64,000 nt of DNA from contig NZ_BBWZ01000011.1 in assembly GCF_001015055.1 (NCBI RefSeq), forward strand, positions 1 through 64,000. Reading direction: 5' to 3'. The stretch's first letter is position 1. Each line of letters opens with the position of its first letter. The notes below the pieces were generated by a model, which saw only the letters and a program-made list of their open reading frames with translations, was not told where the DNA came from and did no database searches. This DNA is from Aneurinibacillus tyrosinisolvens (GTDB lineage: Bacteria; Bacillota; Bacilli; Aneurinibacillales; Aneurinibacillaceae). Position numbers and translations under genes: made by a program. Positions 1-8,421 of the stretch are shown piece after piece.

Positions 1-75
1 ACAATAATGTCGGATAAAAATTTAACTCGCACACATTCGAAGTTTCACTGTTCAGTTTTCAAGGAACTGTTCTTT
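1..75 (-). promoter_or_regulatory. rRNA operon leader (16S 5' flank)
   Basis: Read on the minus strand, this stretch contains GTTCCTTGAAAACTGAACA (about 46-64), the kind of leader/antitermination sequence found just upstream of 16S or in the 16S-23S spacer of Bacillales. It lies directly downstream of three rRNA-style promoters. The 16S gene itself must start left of base 1. The identity of the operon is inferred, because no rRNA is inside the window. Confidence 0.75.
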
Positions 76-110
76 CAGCGTCATCCGCTCGTTCAAGCGG
101 CGACTTAACT

Positions 111-139
111 ATCTTATCAAATCATCAAGCACTTTACAA
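111..139 (-). promoter_or_regulatory. rRNA promoter P3 (closest to 16S)
   Basis: On the minus strand TTGTAA (134-139), a 17-bp spacer and TAAGAT (111-116). It is the last of three promoters in series that all point out of the left edge. Tandem sigma-A promoters in front of a GTTCCTTGAAAAC leader are typical of Bacillota rRNA operons. Confidence 0.7.
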
Positions 140-205
140 GTACTTATTTTTTCCAGCTTGTCCGCTTTTTTAGTTTCTAGTGGTCAACTTCACTGCTGGA
201 ACTAA

Positions 206-234
206 ATCATATCAGAACATCGAGCTGTTAGCAA
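206..234 (-). promoter_or_regulatory. rRNA promoter P2
   Basis: On the minus strand TTGCTA (229-234), a 17-bp spacer and TATGAT (206-211). Middle member of the tandem array. Confidence 0.7.
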
Positions 235-281
235 CACTTTTTTGTTTATCGTTCACCAGCTCTTTTTGAGCGGCACGTTTT

Positions 282-310
282 ATCTTATCAGGTTGGTGTG
301 CTATCTGCAA
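282..310 (-). promoter_or_regulatory. rRNA promoter P1 (distal)
   Basis: On the minus strand TTGCAG (305-310), a 17-bp spacer and TAAGAT (282-287). Its -10 region, TGATAAGAT, is the same as that of P3. The three promoters lie about 76 and 95 bp apart. Confidence 0.7.
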
Positions 311-350
311 CAACCTTTTGTTTCCAAAGAAACGGACGCATAATACAAGG

Positions 351-434
351 TTATTTACCTTTAGACAATCTTTTTCTCTTCATCTGCTTGCTTTGTTGTT
401 TGCGCTGTTTCTCCGCCTGATTATCTTTATTCAT
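351..434 (-). CDS. Small basic hypothetical protein (27 aa)
   Basis: A 27-residue frame, ATG to TAA, rich in Lys, Arg and Gln (MNKDNQAEKQ...RKRLSKGK). It sits between the truncated cotE and the rRNA promoters. A GGGAAGGA stretch lies about 8 bases before the ATG, and a promoter-like TTGTTT-18 bp-TATGAT precedes it on the same strand. The ATG overlaps the TAA of another short open frame (TAATG). It has no recognisable domain; the Lys/Arg-rich composition could suit an RNA-associated peptide, but the frame may also be fortuitous. Confidence 0.35.
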   Translation of the reverse strand: MNKDNQAEKQRKQQSKQMKRKRLSKGK

Positions 435-543
435 TAGTTTTCCTTCCCTGCCGGTATCATAACTACCTTGATTGTATCAAAACAAACGAGAGGCAGGAAT
501 GTTCTTTCCAAACAGCGTTCATGCAAAATCGATACAATTAGCG

Positions 544-789
544 TTACATCAGTTCCGTATTTCTGTTGTAGGAATACCAAATATTAATTTCGTATGTGCC
601 GCTCACCTCTACGGTTTCTCCCACCTTATCAGCCCGGTACGTATGATTAATTACCCAGGCTCCCAGGATGTTTGCCGTTTTGTGGGATGGGGTAACAGTA
701 TGAGTGGATTGAGACCATCTCCGCCCTTTACCACAGACAGCTTTTGTGACGATCTCCCTGCACTGCACTTCTTTATCTGTACTCGACAT
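544..789 (-). pseudogene. cotE: Truncated outer spore coat morphogenetic protein CotE
   Basis: The 81-residue product matches the N-terminal part of CotE, the morphogen that organises the outer coat of Bacillus spores: CREIVTKAV, ILGAWVINH and VEVSGTYEINIWYSY all resemble the family. Full-length CotE is about 180 residues, so the C-terminal half, including the acidic tail, is missing; the frame ends at TAA soon after the WYSY motif. The start is the ATG 6 bases after GGAGGAGGT; an upstream ATG lies before this ribosome site. Position supports the call: miaB-ricA(ymcA)-cotE is the B. subtilis order. mutS/mutL, which follow there, are replaced here by an rRNA operon. It could be a functional short form rather than a pseudogene; no clear continuation of CotE was found in the other frames. 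Confidence 0.7.
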
Positions 790-826
790 GTTGTTACCTC
801 CTCCATACAACGTTTCACTACATGTG

Positions 827-950
827 TATGCAGGGCGAACATCACGGGTGCCAACATTAAATTTTTCTAATTGTACGCACCCGGATCATTGCACCCTGTA
901 TCAGCATCATGACTGATAATTATAGGTATGCAGTACATACGCCCAGGGTG
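827..950 (-). promoter_or_regulatory. Two sigma-K-like promoter matches upstream of cotE
   Basis: On the minus strand CACC-N15-GCATAC occurs twice, at 947-950/927-931 and at 847-850/827-831, exactly 100 bp apart. Sigma-K promoters have a -35 CACC-like element about 16 bp before CATANNNTA. The last two positions of the -10 are not ideal here. B. subtilis cotE is read from mother-cell promoters, which fits. This is inference from pattern alone. Confidence 0.35.
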
Positions 951-1012
951 ATTAAAAAAGGACGGCCAAAAAACGCGTCTTACTTTTCTCTGAACAGCAC
1001 CTGCTGAAAGGC

Positions 1013-1054
1013 AAAAAAAGATGCACAGGGTTTTCGCCCTGCCGCATCTTTTTT
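1013..1054 (-). terminator. Terminator after ricA
   Basis: Stem AAAGATGC/GCATCTTT with an inner CAGGG/CCCTG pair, followed on the minus strand by a T7 run. It lies just downstream of the ricA stop and separates miaB-ricA from cotE. Confidence 0.8.
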
Positions 1055-1066
1055 ATCTTACTCAAA

Positions 1067-1525
1067 TTAACAGGTTCCACATCCGCCGTCCGTTCCTTCA
1101 GGCTTTGCTTTCGGATGTCCCGTATCATTGTAAAGCGGATCGCCGCCGGTTGAAACGATAATTTTTTCAGAAACCGAATTGGCAATTACATTCGTCACCA
1201 TCTGGAGGAGTTCGTTAATGTCCTCCTGGGTTTGTTTAAACTCCACCACAATCGGAATGGCATCCAGTTCGTCCTGCAGCGCATCGATTTCTTTTTCCAT
1301 TTCAGGAATGAGATCATACCGGCGGTTATGTTCAAACGACACAATTTGCTTCTGTTTCTGTTTAATTCGTGTAATGAGCGTTTGAACCTTCGCGTTTCCG
1401 CTAATCTTCTCTTCCGCCTGCTTGAAGCGCGCTACTTCTTCGGAATCTGCAATCAAATCCGCAAGCTCGCGTGCCTGCCCTACAATCGAAGAATAATCTA
1501 ATGTACGTTCCTCTTTCTCTTCCAT
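1067..1525 (-). CDS. ricA: RicA family protein (YlbF/YmcA), RNase Y regulator
   Basis: A 152-residue protein of the YlbF/YmcA family, mostly helical, ending in GGCGTC with Cys149 and Cys152. In B. subtilis RicA (YmcA) forms the RicA-RicF-RicT complex, which binds Fe-S clusters and acts with RNase Y in maturing operon mRNAs; it is needed for competence, biofilm formation and sporulation. The C-terminal cysteines fit Fe-S ligation. The gene starts 3 bases after the miaB stop, so the two are co-transcribed, as in B. subtilis, and a terminator follows. RNase Y is encoded 9 kb away (10778-12325). Confidence 0.9.
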   Translation of the reverse strand: MEEKEERTLDYSSIVGQARELADLIADSEEVARFKQAEEKISGNAKVQTLITRIKQKQKQIVSFEHNRRYDLIPEMEKEIDALQDELDAIPIVVEFKQTQEDINELLQMVTNVIANSVSEKIIVSTGGDPLYNDTGHPKAKPEGTDGGCGTC

Positions 1526-1528
1526 GAG

Positions 1529-3031
1529 CTACACCTCTACTTTTTCAACTACCTCACCATTTAATGTCCATGTTAGCGGCTCATTTATTTTAACATGAAT
1601 TAATTTGCCAATACAGTCCTTTGGCGCTCTGAAATTGACAAGTTTATTCGTACGCGTACGCCCTGATAATACATCCGGGTTGTTTTTGCTTTCTCCTTCA
1701 ACGAGAACCTCAACGACCTGGTCGCGGAGCGCTTCGTTTTTCTCACGTCCGAGTCGGTTAACGACTTCCATCAGGCGCTGTAGACGATCTTTTTTCTCCT
1801 GCTCGCTCACATTGTCCTCCATATCGGCAGCGGGTGTGCCGTGACGCGGAGAATAGATGAAGGTGTAAGCTGAATCAAATCCGACCTCTTCCACGAGGGA
1901 AAGCGTGTCCTGGAATTGCTCTTCTGTTTCACCCGGGAAACCAACGATAATATCTGTCGTCAGCACAACATCCGGGATCGCTTCTTTGATTTTACGGACA
2001 AGTTCAAGATAGCGTTCACGTGTGTACTTACGCGCCATTTTCTTAAGAACTTCTGTGCTTCCGGATTGAACGGGGAGGTGAATGTGCTCAACAAGATTCC
2101 CCTTCTTAGCCAGCACTTCAATGAGGTGATCATCAAAATCACGCGGATGGCTTGTCGTAAAACGAATGCGGGGCACATCAATCTTGCGCAATTCGTCCAT
2201 CAAGTCACCGAAGCCATATTCCAGATCCGTAAAATCCTTGCCGTATGCGTTGACGTTTTGCCCCAGCAGGAAAATTTCCTTGTATCCCTGGCGCGCCAAA
2301 TCGCGCACTTCCGCAGTCACGTCCTCAGGACGGCGGCTGCGCTCTTTTCCGCGGGTATAAGGAACAATGCAGTACGTACAGAATTTGTCGCACCCATACA
2401 TAATGTTAACCCAGGCGCGCAGTCCGTTCTGTCTCACCTTCGGCATATTTTCTACAACATCGCCTTCTTTGGACCATACTTCGACGACCATTTCTTTGTT
2501 GAAGAAGGCGTCTCTCATCAATACAGGGAGGCGATGAATATTATGCGTACCGAAAATTAAGTCGACATGCGGATAGCTTTTTAAAATCCGGTTCACAACC
2601 GCTTCTTCCTGTGACATACAGCCGCAGACACCAAGCACTAATTCGGGCTTTTCTTTTTTCAAATGCTTAAGCCGGCCAATCTCGCCAAACACCTTATCTT
2701 CAGCGCCTTCCCGGATCGCGCACGTATTAAAAAGAATGACGTCCGCTTCTCTCTCTTCCTCGGTCGGTGTAAAGCCCATCGAACCGAGAAGACCGGCGAT
2801 CGTTTCGCTGTCATGCTCGTTTGCCTGGCAGCCGTACGTGCGCATTAAAAACGTTTTCCCCTTGCCCAGCGTCTTTAGTTCACCTTCAATATCACCGAAC
2901 TGCACCACCTGTATTTCCTCTTTGCCGCGTTTTTTTGCTTCCTTCAAATCCGGCGGAATAAAATATTTCGAATAATCCTTACCGGATTTTAAGTCCGCTG
3001 AATGATTCGAGACAGTACGTTCTTTTTTCAA
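1529..3031 (-). CDS. miaB: tRNA-2-methylthio-N6-dimethylallyladenosine synthase MiaB
   Basis: A 500-residue radical-SAM methylthiotransferase that converts i6A37 to ms2i6A37 in tRNAs reading UNN codons. The N-terminal MTTase domain has its three cluster cysteines in [10 protein letters not shown] (about residue 68), NTCAIRE (about 102) and GVCGCM (about 136). The radical-SAM CxxxCxxC is in [10 protein letters not shown] (about 214-221), and a TRAM domain fills roughly the last 60 residues. The start is TTG, 7 bases after GGAGGG. It heads the miaB-ricA unit. Length and domain order are normal; RimO at 20904 is the paralogue that acts on ribosomal protein S12. Confidence 0.97.
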   Translation of the reverse strand: MKKERTVSNHSADLKSGKDYSKYFIPPDLKEAKKRGKEEIQVVQFGDIEGELKTLGKGKTFLMRTYGCQANEHDSETIAGLLGSMGFTPTEEEREADVILFNTCAIREGAEDKVFGEIGRLKHLKKEKPELVLGVCGCMSQEEAVVNRILKSYPHVDLIFGTHNIHRLPVLMRDAFFNKEMVVEVWSKEGDVVENMPKVRQNGLRAWVNIMYGCDKFCTYCIVPYTRGKERSRRPEDVTAEVRDLARQGYKEIFLLGQNVNAYGKDFTDLEYGFGDLMDELRKIDVPRIRFTTSHPRDFDDHLIEVLAKKGNLVEHIHLPVQSGSTEVLKKMARKYTRERYLELVRKIKEAIPDVVLTTDIIVGFPGETEEQFQDTLSLVEEVGFDSAYTFIYSPRHGTPAADMEDNVSEQEKKDRLQRLMEVVNRLGREKNEALRDQVVEVLVEGESKNNPDVLSGRTRTNKLVNFRAPKDCIGKLIHVKINEPLTWTLNGEVVEKVEV

Positions 3032-3148
3032 GGATGTTCCCTCCTGTTATTTCATAAAATAAAAAATGCATCATCGAAACAGTATACCACATGCAGAGCG
3101 CAAGGAGAATTGAGCGGGCTGAAAAACAAATGTTCTGTAATTGCTGAC

Positions 3149-3193
3149 AAAAAAAGGCCGGGCTGCAGACAAGTACACTTGTGCAGCCGGCCT
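3149..3193 (-). terminator. Terminator after cheX
   Basis: A GC-rich stem, GGCCGGGCTGCA against TGCAGCCGGCC, followed by T7 on the minus strand. It closes the cheY-cheX unit ahead of miaB. Confidence 0.85.
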
Positions 3194-3229
3194 TCCAGGT
3201 CCAATCTGGAAAGACAGGAAATCCCTTTT

Positions 3230-3685
3230 CTATTCCTGGGCGCTCACGTGTATCATAATTTCATTCTCATCCACCTGAAAGGGAATACTCACAAATTTAT
3301 GTACTGAACGGAATTTACTTTGCCCTTCGTTAATAATCGGCGGCGTGATGTTCACATCGAAACCATTATTGGTCAATTCCGTGCAGCATGCCGCCCCGAC
3401 CCAGTTTCCAAATTCGGAGAAAGCACTCCATCCCATGTCATCGATTTGTTCGATTTCCATGCCACCGAACATTTTGCCAATAATGGCCCTTACTGCTTTC
3501 TCCGTCATTCCCAGAATGAGTTCTACTTTAAGCGAACCGGTCATTCCAACAATAACGGATACTTGTCCTGACATGACCGGGTTAACCTGCACTAAAGGCT
3601 GACCCGATTGTACGCTCAGACCCAGGTGATTCTCAAGAACGCTTCGTGTTCCAAATAAAATGGCGTTAATTTGTTTGGCTTGCAT
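3230..3685 (-). CDS. cheX: CheX family chemotaxis phosphatase
   Basis: A 151-residue CheC/CheX-family protein. CheX phosphatases dephosphorylate CheY-P through an E-x2-N motif on a helix; here it appears as SEFGN (about residues 89-93), followed by WVGAACCTEL. The N-terminal NPVMSGQVSVIVGMTG and the GMTEKAVRAI segment are also family-like. There is only one ExxN motif, as in CheX rather than CheC. It lies 61 bp downstream of cheY in the same direction, which supports a dedicated CheY/CheX pair. The start ATG follows AGGGAAAT. Confidence 0.88.
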   Translation of the reverse strand: MQAKQINAILFGTRSVLENHLGLSVQSGQPLVQVNPVMSGQVSVIVGMTGSLKVELILGMTEKAVRAIIGKMFGGMEIEQIDDMGWSAFSEFGNWVGAACCTELTNNGFDVNITPPIINEGQSKFRSVHKFVSIPFQVDENEIMIHVSAQE

Positions 3686-3746
3686 ATTTCCCTAATCCCC
3701 CAATCCATCCCTCGCGTCCGCAGAGGCGAATCTATTGTGCATGATG

Positions 3747-4109
3747 CTAGTCGAGCACTTTTTTAATTGCTTCGATTACACGATCTTCCTGAAATGGCTT
3801 TACAATAAAATCTCTTGCTCCCGCCTGGATAGCCTGTACTACCATATTTTGCTGTCCCATGGCGGAACACATAATGATTTTGGCGTTTGGATCATGCTGA
3901 CGGATTGCTTTTACCGCCTCAATTCCATCCATCTCCGGCATTGTAATGTCCATCGTTACAAGATCGGGCGCTACTACCTTGTATTTCTCAACAGCTTCCG
4001 CCCCGTTGCTTGCCTCTTCTGCTACCGTGTACCCGTGCTTTGTTAAAAAACCTTTAATCATCATACGCATAAACGATGCGTCATCTACGACTAATATTTT
4101 TTTACTCAT
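3747..4109 (-). CDS. cheY: CheY-like response regulator
   Basis: A 120-residue stand-alone receiver domain with all signature residues: the acidic pair in LVVDD (residues 8-9), the phospho-acceptor Asp in VTMDITMPEMDG (about 54), Ser in MCSAMGQ (about 84) and Lys in FIVKPF (about 106). It should carry the chemotaxis signal to the flagellar switch. The start is the ATG 7 bases after GGGAGG; an upstream in-frame ATG has no ribosome site. A sigma-A promoter lies at 4219-4247, and cheX follows. No kinase or receptor genes are nearby. Confidence 0.93.
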   Translation of the reverse strand: MSKKILVVDDASFMRMMIKGFLTKHGYTVAEEASNGAEAVEKYKVVAPDLVTMDITMPEMDGIEAVKAIRQHDPNAKIIMCSAMGQQNMVVQAIQAGARDFIVKPFQEDRVIEAIKKVLD

Positions 4110-4218
4110 TAAAATTCCCTCCCGAACTGACGAAGTAATAAATATCAAGATGTAATAACAAAAGAACTAGCTCATGCTCACCTTTATAAAAATAAAATGA
4201 AATAAGTTGTATTACTTT

Positions 4219-4247
4219 AGTATGATGCACGATTGGAAAATGGTCAA
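4219..4247 (-). promoter_or_regulatory. Promoter of cheY-cheX
   Basis: On the minus strand TTGACC (4242-4247), a 17-bp spacer and CATACT (4219-4224), about 110 bp before the cheY ATG. Between it and 4530 I see no other gene. Confidence 0.55.
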
Positions 4248-4530
4248 TAACTGTTGTTGAAAATATTAACACCTATGCAGATTTTTGTTCGGGATATACT
4301 ACATATACGTCCCGAGAAAACCTGGAGGCAACATCCGCGCCACCCATTGTGAAATCTTTCGGAATAAGCGGGATGTGCCCGTGCCGAATGTACCATCGAA
4401 TGATGCAGGCTGTCTGGAAATTTGGGGGTCAAAAAATGAATTCGCAATAAAATGATGGAATCCCATGCGGGGGCAAAAACCAGGAAAGTTCCGCCTAGAA
4501 GGTAGGCCGGGCTGCCAGGGGGATCGGGCA

Positions 4531-4662
4531 TCAAATAAAGGAGGAGTACGCTCCGGCGTACTCCTCTCTGATGTGCCTGGTTATCGCTGTTGCACCAATG
4601 ACGGTATGGCCGGGTTTGATTCGCTGCGCAAGCAGCGTATGCGCCACATCGGTAGCGGGCAT
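4531..4662 (-). pseudogene. Possible remnant of a small SAM-methyltransferase gene
   Basis: Directly after the metallo-hydrolase stop, and in the same frame, a 43-codon stretch reads MPATDVAHTLLAQRIKPGHT followed by VIGATAITRH. This resembles the N-terminus of YtqB-type class I methyltransferases (a helix ending in LL, then KPGDTVVDATAGNGH). The SAM-binding glycines are absent and the frame ends at TGA in a hairpin (4541-4568). There is no ribosome site at the ATG. It reads like a decayed gene end, but the match is short and is made by eye. Confidence 0.3.
4541..4568 (-). terminator. Hairpin downstream of the metallo-hydrolase
   Basis: Perfect 9-bp inverted repeat GGAGTACGC/GCGTACTCC around a 4-base loop. 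On the minus strand it is followed by TCCTTTATTTG, a weak T-tract. It is probably the terminator of the 5418-4681 gene. The rest of 4110-4680 holds only the cheY promoter and the fragment described above. Confidence 0.5.
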
Positions 4663-4680
4663 CCGTATGTTGGTGAACGC

Positions 4681-5418
4681 TCAACATTCAAACACCTGGC
4701 CGATTTCCGCCAGCTCCCATTCGCCGGGGAACGCCTCTCCGACATCTTCTGCATACTTTTCACGGGAAATGTCAGGGGATAGATGAGTAATGAGCAGGCG
4801 CTTCGCCTGAATTCTGCGGGCCAGTTCTGCCGCCTCCCGGGCAGAAAGGTGTCCGCGCTTTCCGGCAGGCACGAACTCTTTTGTAAACGTTCCTTCACAA
4901 ATAAACAGATCACACCTATCAGCGAAGCGGCCCCAGTCGGTGTCCGGTCCGGTATCAGCGGAGTAAACAATCGTCTTTTTGCCATCCGTTATTTTCATCG
5001 CGTAGCAGAGCATCGGGTGTTCTGTTCTCAGAAACGAAAAGTTGAGGCCGGCAATCCGGAGCGAAGAATTCTCGTCGTATGTCCTTAGCCGTGTGTGGCT
5101 CTGGTAGTTCATGCGCTTCGACCAGTCTTCCGGGTTTTTCGGTCCGTATATTGGAAGCGTCCGGCTTGTTTTACCGAAAATTGAAGCCATGAGAACACCA
5201 TATTGAAGAATCGGGATGTCACATACGTGATCATGGTGGTAATGAGACATAACGACCGCCGTAAGCTCTTCGATTTTAATGTATTTCATTAACTGGGCGT
5301 ATATCCCGCTCCCACAGTCAATCAATATCTTTCCCTCTTCTGTTTCAAGTAAGTAGCCTGGCGTAGCCCCGCCCGGGCCGGGCGCCGGGGACTGGTATCC
5401 AAGTACGGTTAGCTTCAT
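4681..5418 (-). CDS. MBL-fold metallo-hydrolase (YhfI/RNase Z-like)
   Basis: A 245-residue metallo-beta-lactamase-fold enzyme. The metal site SHYHHDH is near residue 60; further ligands are the His in RTEHPM, the Asp in SADTGP and the His in LITHLSP. The overall layout resembles B. subtilis YhfI and the RNase Z/phosphodiesterase branch. The substrate cannot be told. The start is the second of two close ATGs (MKLTVLGY), which is 9 bases from AGGAGG; the first ATG abuts the ribosome site. It is transcribed alone, convergent with nothing, between korB and cheY. Confidence 0.85.
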   Translation of the reverse strand: MKLTVLGYQSPAPGPGGATPGYLLETEEGKILIDCGSGIYAQLMKYIKIEELTAVVMSHYHHDHVCDIPILQYGVLMASIFGKTSRTLPIYGPKNPEDWSKRMNYQSHTRLRTYDENSSLRIAGLNFSFLRTEHPMLCYAMKITDGKKTIVYSADTGPDTDWGRFADRCDLFICEGTFTKEFVPAGKRGHLSAREAAELARRIQAKRLLITHLSPDISREKYAEDVGEAFPGEWELAEIGQVFEC

Positions 5419-5532
5419 CCGTTTCATCCTCCTGCTGTCTCCGCTGCTAAAATAAGCGAAAAGCGTTGTCCCTTATACGATACCAGAAAACAGGGCCACA
5501 ATACAAAAAAGGAAAAGCATATGCTTTAACAA

Positions 5533-5580
5533 CAAAAAAATACCGGCACCCCAGGGGGCAACCGGTATTTCTCATGCAAC
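5533..5580 (-). terminator. Terminator after korB
   Basis: Stem AAATACCGGTTGCC/GGTGCCGGTATTT followed by a T-run on the minus strand, beginning within a few bases of the korB stop. Confidence 0.85.
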
Positions 5581-5582
5581 TC

Positions 5583-6449
5583 TTACATAAATTCAGATAC
5601 AAGCTGTTGGAAGCGATCCGCATCGAATGAAAGATCCTGCTTCGCAAGTCCTTCTTCACGGAAGCCCTTTACAAGGCTTTCATACGGTTCACGCTCTGTG
5701 TTCTGGTAAATCAGGCCGTTGATGAGGCCGTCTGTTTCCATTAATACACGCATTGCAGCGATACGATCAGCTGGATCATAGCCTTCAATGTCGCTGAGGT
5801 TTTTCACGTGCTCTTTAAACCAATCATACGTATTGATTTTGTTGAAGGTTACGCATGGGCTGAACACGTTAATTAAAGAGAAGCCTTTGTGGTTAAGACC
5901 TTGCTCAATTAAGCTGGTCATCCCTTTCAAATCGCTGGACATTGTTTGCGCAACGAACGTTGCACCCGCAGCCAGTGCCAGCTCAAGCGGCTTCATGTCA
6001 CGTTCAATGGATCCTTTTGGTGTAGACTTTGTAACGAATCCTTCTGAGGAACGAGGGGAAGTCTGCCCTTTTGTTAAACCGTAAATTTGGTTATCCATAA
6101 CGATGTATGTGACATCCATGTTACGACGGATAGAATGGATGGTGTGGCTCATCCCGATTGCAAAGCCGTCACCGTCTCCACCGGAAGCGATAACTGTCAG
6201 TTCACGGTTCGCCATTTTCAAGCCCTGTGCAATCGGAAGTGAACGTCCATGGATTCCGTGCACACCATATGCATTTATATAGCCGGAGATACGGCCGGAA
6301 CAACCGATACCGGAAACAACAGCGAGATTTTCAGGTTCAAGGCCAACATTTGCCGCTGCGCGTTGAATAGCTGCCTGAACGGAGAAATCTCCACATCCTG
6401 GGCACCAGTTCGGTTTTACGCTATTACGGAATTCTTTAAAAGTTGCCAT
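5583..6449 (-). CDS. korB: 2-oxoacid:ferredoxin oxidoreductase, beta subunit
   Basis: A 288-residue thiamine-diphosphate-binding subunit of a KorAB-type enzyme that oxidises a 2-oxoacid (probably 2-oxoglutarate) with CoA and passes electrons to ferredoxin. Visible are the 4Fe-4S cysteines WCPGCGD near the N-terminus and SPCVTF near residue 196, and the TPP/Mg motif GGDGDG...DNQIYGLTKGQ (about 90-125). The start ATG lies one base after the korA stop, behind AAGGAG; upstream in-frame ATGs lie inside korA. A terminator follows. No gamma/delta or ferredoxin gene is adjacent, so an external ferredoxin is needed. Substrate is inferred from the family. Confidence 0.93.
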   Translation of the reverse strand: MATFKEFRNSVKPNWCPGCGDFSVQAAIQRAAANVGLEPENLAVVSGIGCSGRISGYINAYGVHGIHGRSLPIAQGLKMANRELTVIASGGDGDGFAIGMSHTIHSIRRNMDVTYIVMDNQIYGLTKGQTSPRSSEGFVTKSTPKGSIERDMKPLELALAAGATFVAQTMSSDLKGMTSLIEQGLNHKGFSLINVFSPCVTFNKINTYDWFKEHVKNLSDIEGYDPADRIAAMRVLMETDGLINGLIYQNTEREPYESLVKGFREEGLAKQDLSFDADRFQQLVSEFM

Positions 6450-6450
6450 T

Positions 6451-8187
6451 TTACAACAGCTCCTTGCATTTGCTATAAATTTCTGCAGGTAAGAACGGGT
6501 TACCATCGTATTTTAACATACTATTGATTTTATCGGCAGCTCCTGCGTGCAGTTTGATTTGATCAGCCAATTGGCCTGTTGCATTATGCTCGATAACAAC
6601 GACTTTCTTTGCACTGTTGATCAGTGATTTCATCTCTTCAGCCGGGAATGGGTGAATAAGGCGTACGTGAGCCTGATTTACCTTCAATCCTTCAGCTGCA
6701 AGGCGTTCTCTCGCTTCTGTAATCGCTCCGCGAATCCCGCCCATACCAACAACTAATAAATCAGGTGTTTCATGCGTACCTTCCGTATAAACGGCATTGT
6801 CAACTTTAAGCTTATCAAGCTTGCGTAAACGTTTATCCATTTGTTTCACACGGATAACCGGATCTTCTGTCGGACGGCCCGTTTCCGTATGCTCAACACC
6901 TGTTACGTGGTGAATTCCGTATTTCTGTCCCGGAATCACACGAGGAGAAATCCCGTCTTCTGTTACTTCATAGCGCTTAAATAATTCAGCTTCATGTTCA
7001 GGGATATCTTGTCCACCCATGAACTTACCGCGGCGGATTTCCACCTTGCTTAAATCAAGCGGCTCCACAGTTTGTTTGCCGAGGGAGAGCTGTAAATCCG
7101 TAAGCAGAATAACAGGAACCTGATATTCTTCAGCGATGTTGAAAGCTTCAACTGTATCATAGAACGCTTCTTCCGCCGTACTTGGTGCAAGTACAACTTT
7201 TGGAATCTCGCCGTGTGTGCTGTAAATCATTGCATTCACGTCAGATTGCTCTTGCTTGGTCGGCATCCCGGTTGAAGGACCTCCACGCTGTGTATTCACG
7301 ATAACAAGCGGAGTTTCTGTAATTCCGGCAAGGCCAATCGCTTCTGTCATAAGGGAAAGTCCAGGACCAGCCGATGCTGTCATCGTACGAACGCCACCGT
7401 AGTTACCGCCGATTGCCATTGTTACAGCTGCGATTTCGTCCTCTGTTTGAATAACCGTTCCGCCGAACTCAGGAAGTTTTTTAACGAGGTACTCCATGAT
7501 TTCGGAAGCCGGTGTAATCGGATAAGCCGGCATGAAGCGGCATCCAGCTACAAGAGCACCCATAGCTACAGCATCGTTTCCGATCATAAACATACGCTTC
7601 TTGCCGTCAGCTGGTTCAAGGCGCAACTCTTCAATCGGACCGCCTGCTTCTTTGTTTACAAACTCCGCTCCACGAGTGATGGCTTCCATATTCTTATCAA
7701 CAACTTTTTGGCCTTTCTTGCCAAAGAGTTCTGTTACCACTTCGGTAAAAGATTCTGTCGGTAATCCAAGAACAGCTGTGGATGCACCAATAGCAACCAT
7801 ATTCTTCATAAGAGCGGTTCCAAGTTCTTCCGCAATTTCAGTGAACGGTACAGAGAACAGACGTACGTCCGCCCCTTCAGGCGCCTTTGGATTGAACTTG
7901 GAATCCCCAATAATAACGCCGCCCTTGCGTAATTCCGGACTGTTTACATCGATTGTCTCCTGGTCGAATGCTACAAGAATGTCAAGGTTGTCGGAAATCC
8001 CCTGTGTTGGACGGGTGCTTACACGAATTTTATTGTTCGTATGGCCACCTTTAATCCGGGAAGAAAAGTGGCGGTAACCATATAGAAAATACCCCGCACG
8101 GTTCAAAGCAATAGCGAAAATTTCGCCTGTACTGTCAATCCCTTCACCTTGTTGTCCTCCAACTTTCCAGGAAAGTTGATTAATCAT
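6451..8187 (-). CDS. korA: 2-oxoacid:acceptor oxidoreductase, alpha subunit (gamma-alpha fusion)
   Basis: A 578-residue fused subunit. Residues about 1-190 form the gamma-type domain (VGGQQGEGIDSTGEIFA, HFSSRIKGGHTNNKIR); the rest is the alpha domain with the pyrimidine-binding part (PAYPITPASEIMEYL, TEDEIAAV, SAGPGLSLM) and a C-terminal transketolase-like domain. It pairs with KorB one base downstream. The start is uncertain: a GTG nine bases upstream overlaps the ribosome site, whereas family members begin MI.QLSWKVGGQQGEG, so the ATG at 8187 was chosen. A sigma-A promoter is at 8356-8384. Confidence 0.94.
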   Translation of the reverse strand: MINQLSWKVGGQQGEGIDSTGEIFAIALNRAGYFLYGYRHFSSRIKGGHTNNKIRVSTRPTQGISDNLDILVAFDQETIDVNSPELRKGGVIIGDSKFNPKAPEGADVRLFSVPFTEIAEELGTALMKNMVAIGASTAVLGLPTESFTEVVTELFGKKGQKVVDKNMEAITRGAEFVNKEAGGPIEELRLEPADGKKRMFMIGNDAVAMGALVAGCRFMPAYPITPASEIMEYLVKKLPEFGGTVIQTEDEIAAVTMAIGGNYGGVRTMTASAGPGLSLMTEAIGLAGITETPLVIVNTQRGGPSTGMPTKQEQSDVNAMIYSTHGEIPKVVLAPSTAEEAFYDTVEAFNIAEEYQVPVILLTDLQLSLGKQTVEPLDLSKVEIRRGKFMGGQDIPEHEAELFKRYEVTEDGISPRVIPGQKYGIHHVTGVEHTETGRPTEDPVIRVKQMDKRLRKLDKLKVDNAVYTEGTHETPDLLVVGMGGIRGAITEARERLAAEGLKVNQAHVRLIHPFPAEEMKSLINSAKKVVVIEHNATGQLADQIKLHAGAADKINSMLKYDGNPFLPAEIYSKCKELL

Positions 8188-8355
8188 GAACTCCACCCCT
8201 TCAAGACGTTAGAATGCTCGTTTTTTTCGATAGATAAGTGTATCATTTTTTAAACAGATACACCAGTTTCGAGCCTTCTTCCAATTGGTCGGTCGTCTAC
8301 CTTATCTGTATCTATTTAAAAAATATGAACAAATTGTGTACTTCAAACATTTTTC

Positions 8356-8384
8356 ATTGTAGACCTCTCGGATATAAATTGCAA
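8356..8384 (-). promoter_or_regulatory. Probable korAB promoter
   Basis: On the minus strand TTGCAA (8379-8384), a 17-bp spacer and TACAAT (8356-8361). Between it and korA lies an inverted repeat GTGTATC-N12-GATACAC (about 8237-8262), which could be an operator. No other gene is seen in 8188-8421. Confidence 0.55.
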
Positions 8385-8421
8385 CCCTTGTAGGGAGATT
8401 TCTTGAAGAAAATTGCGATTC

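Noticed and set aside
1916-2560. Plus-strand open frame of 214 codons opposite miaB
   Set aside because: It is the antisense of a conserved, full-length miaB and has no ribosome site or recognisable domain.
4244-4687. 147-codon minus-strand open frame downstream of the metallo-hydrolase
   Set aside because: Runs through the terminator-like hairpin and the cheY promoter; composition is not protein-like and another frame carries the methyltransferase-like stretch.
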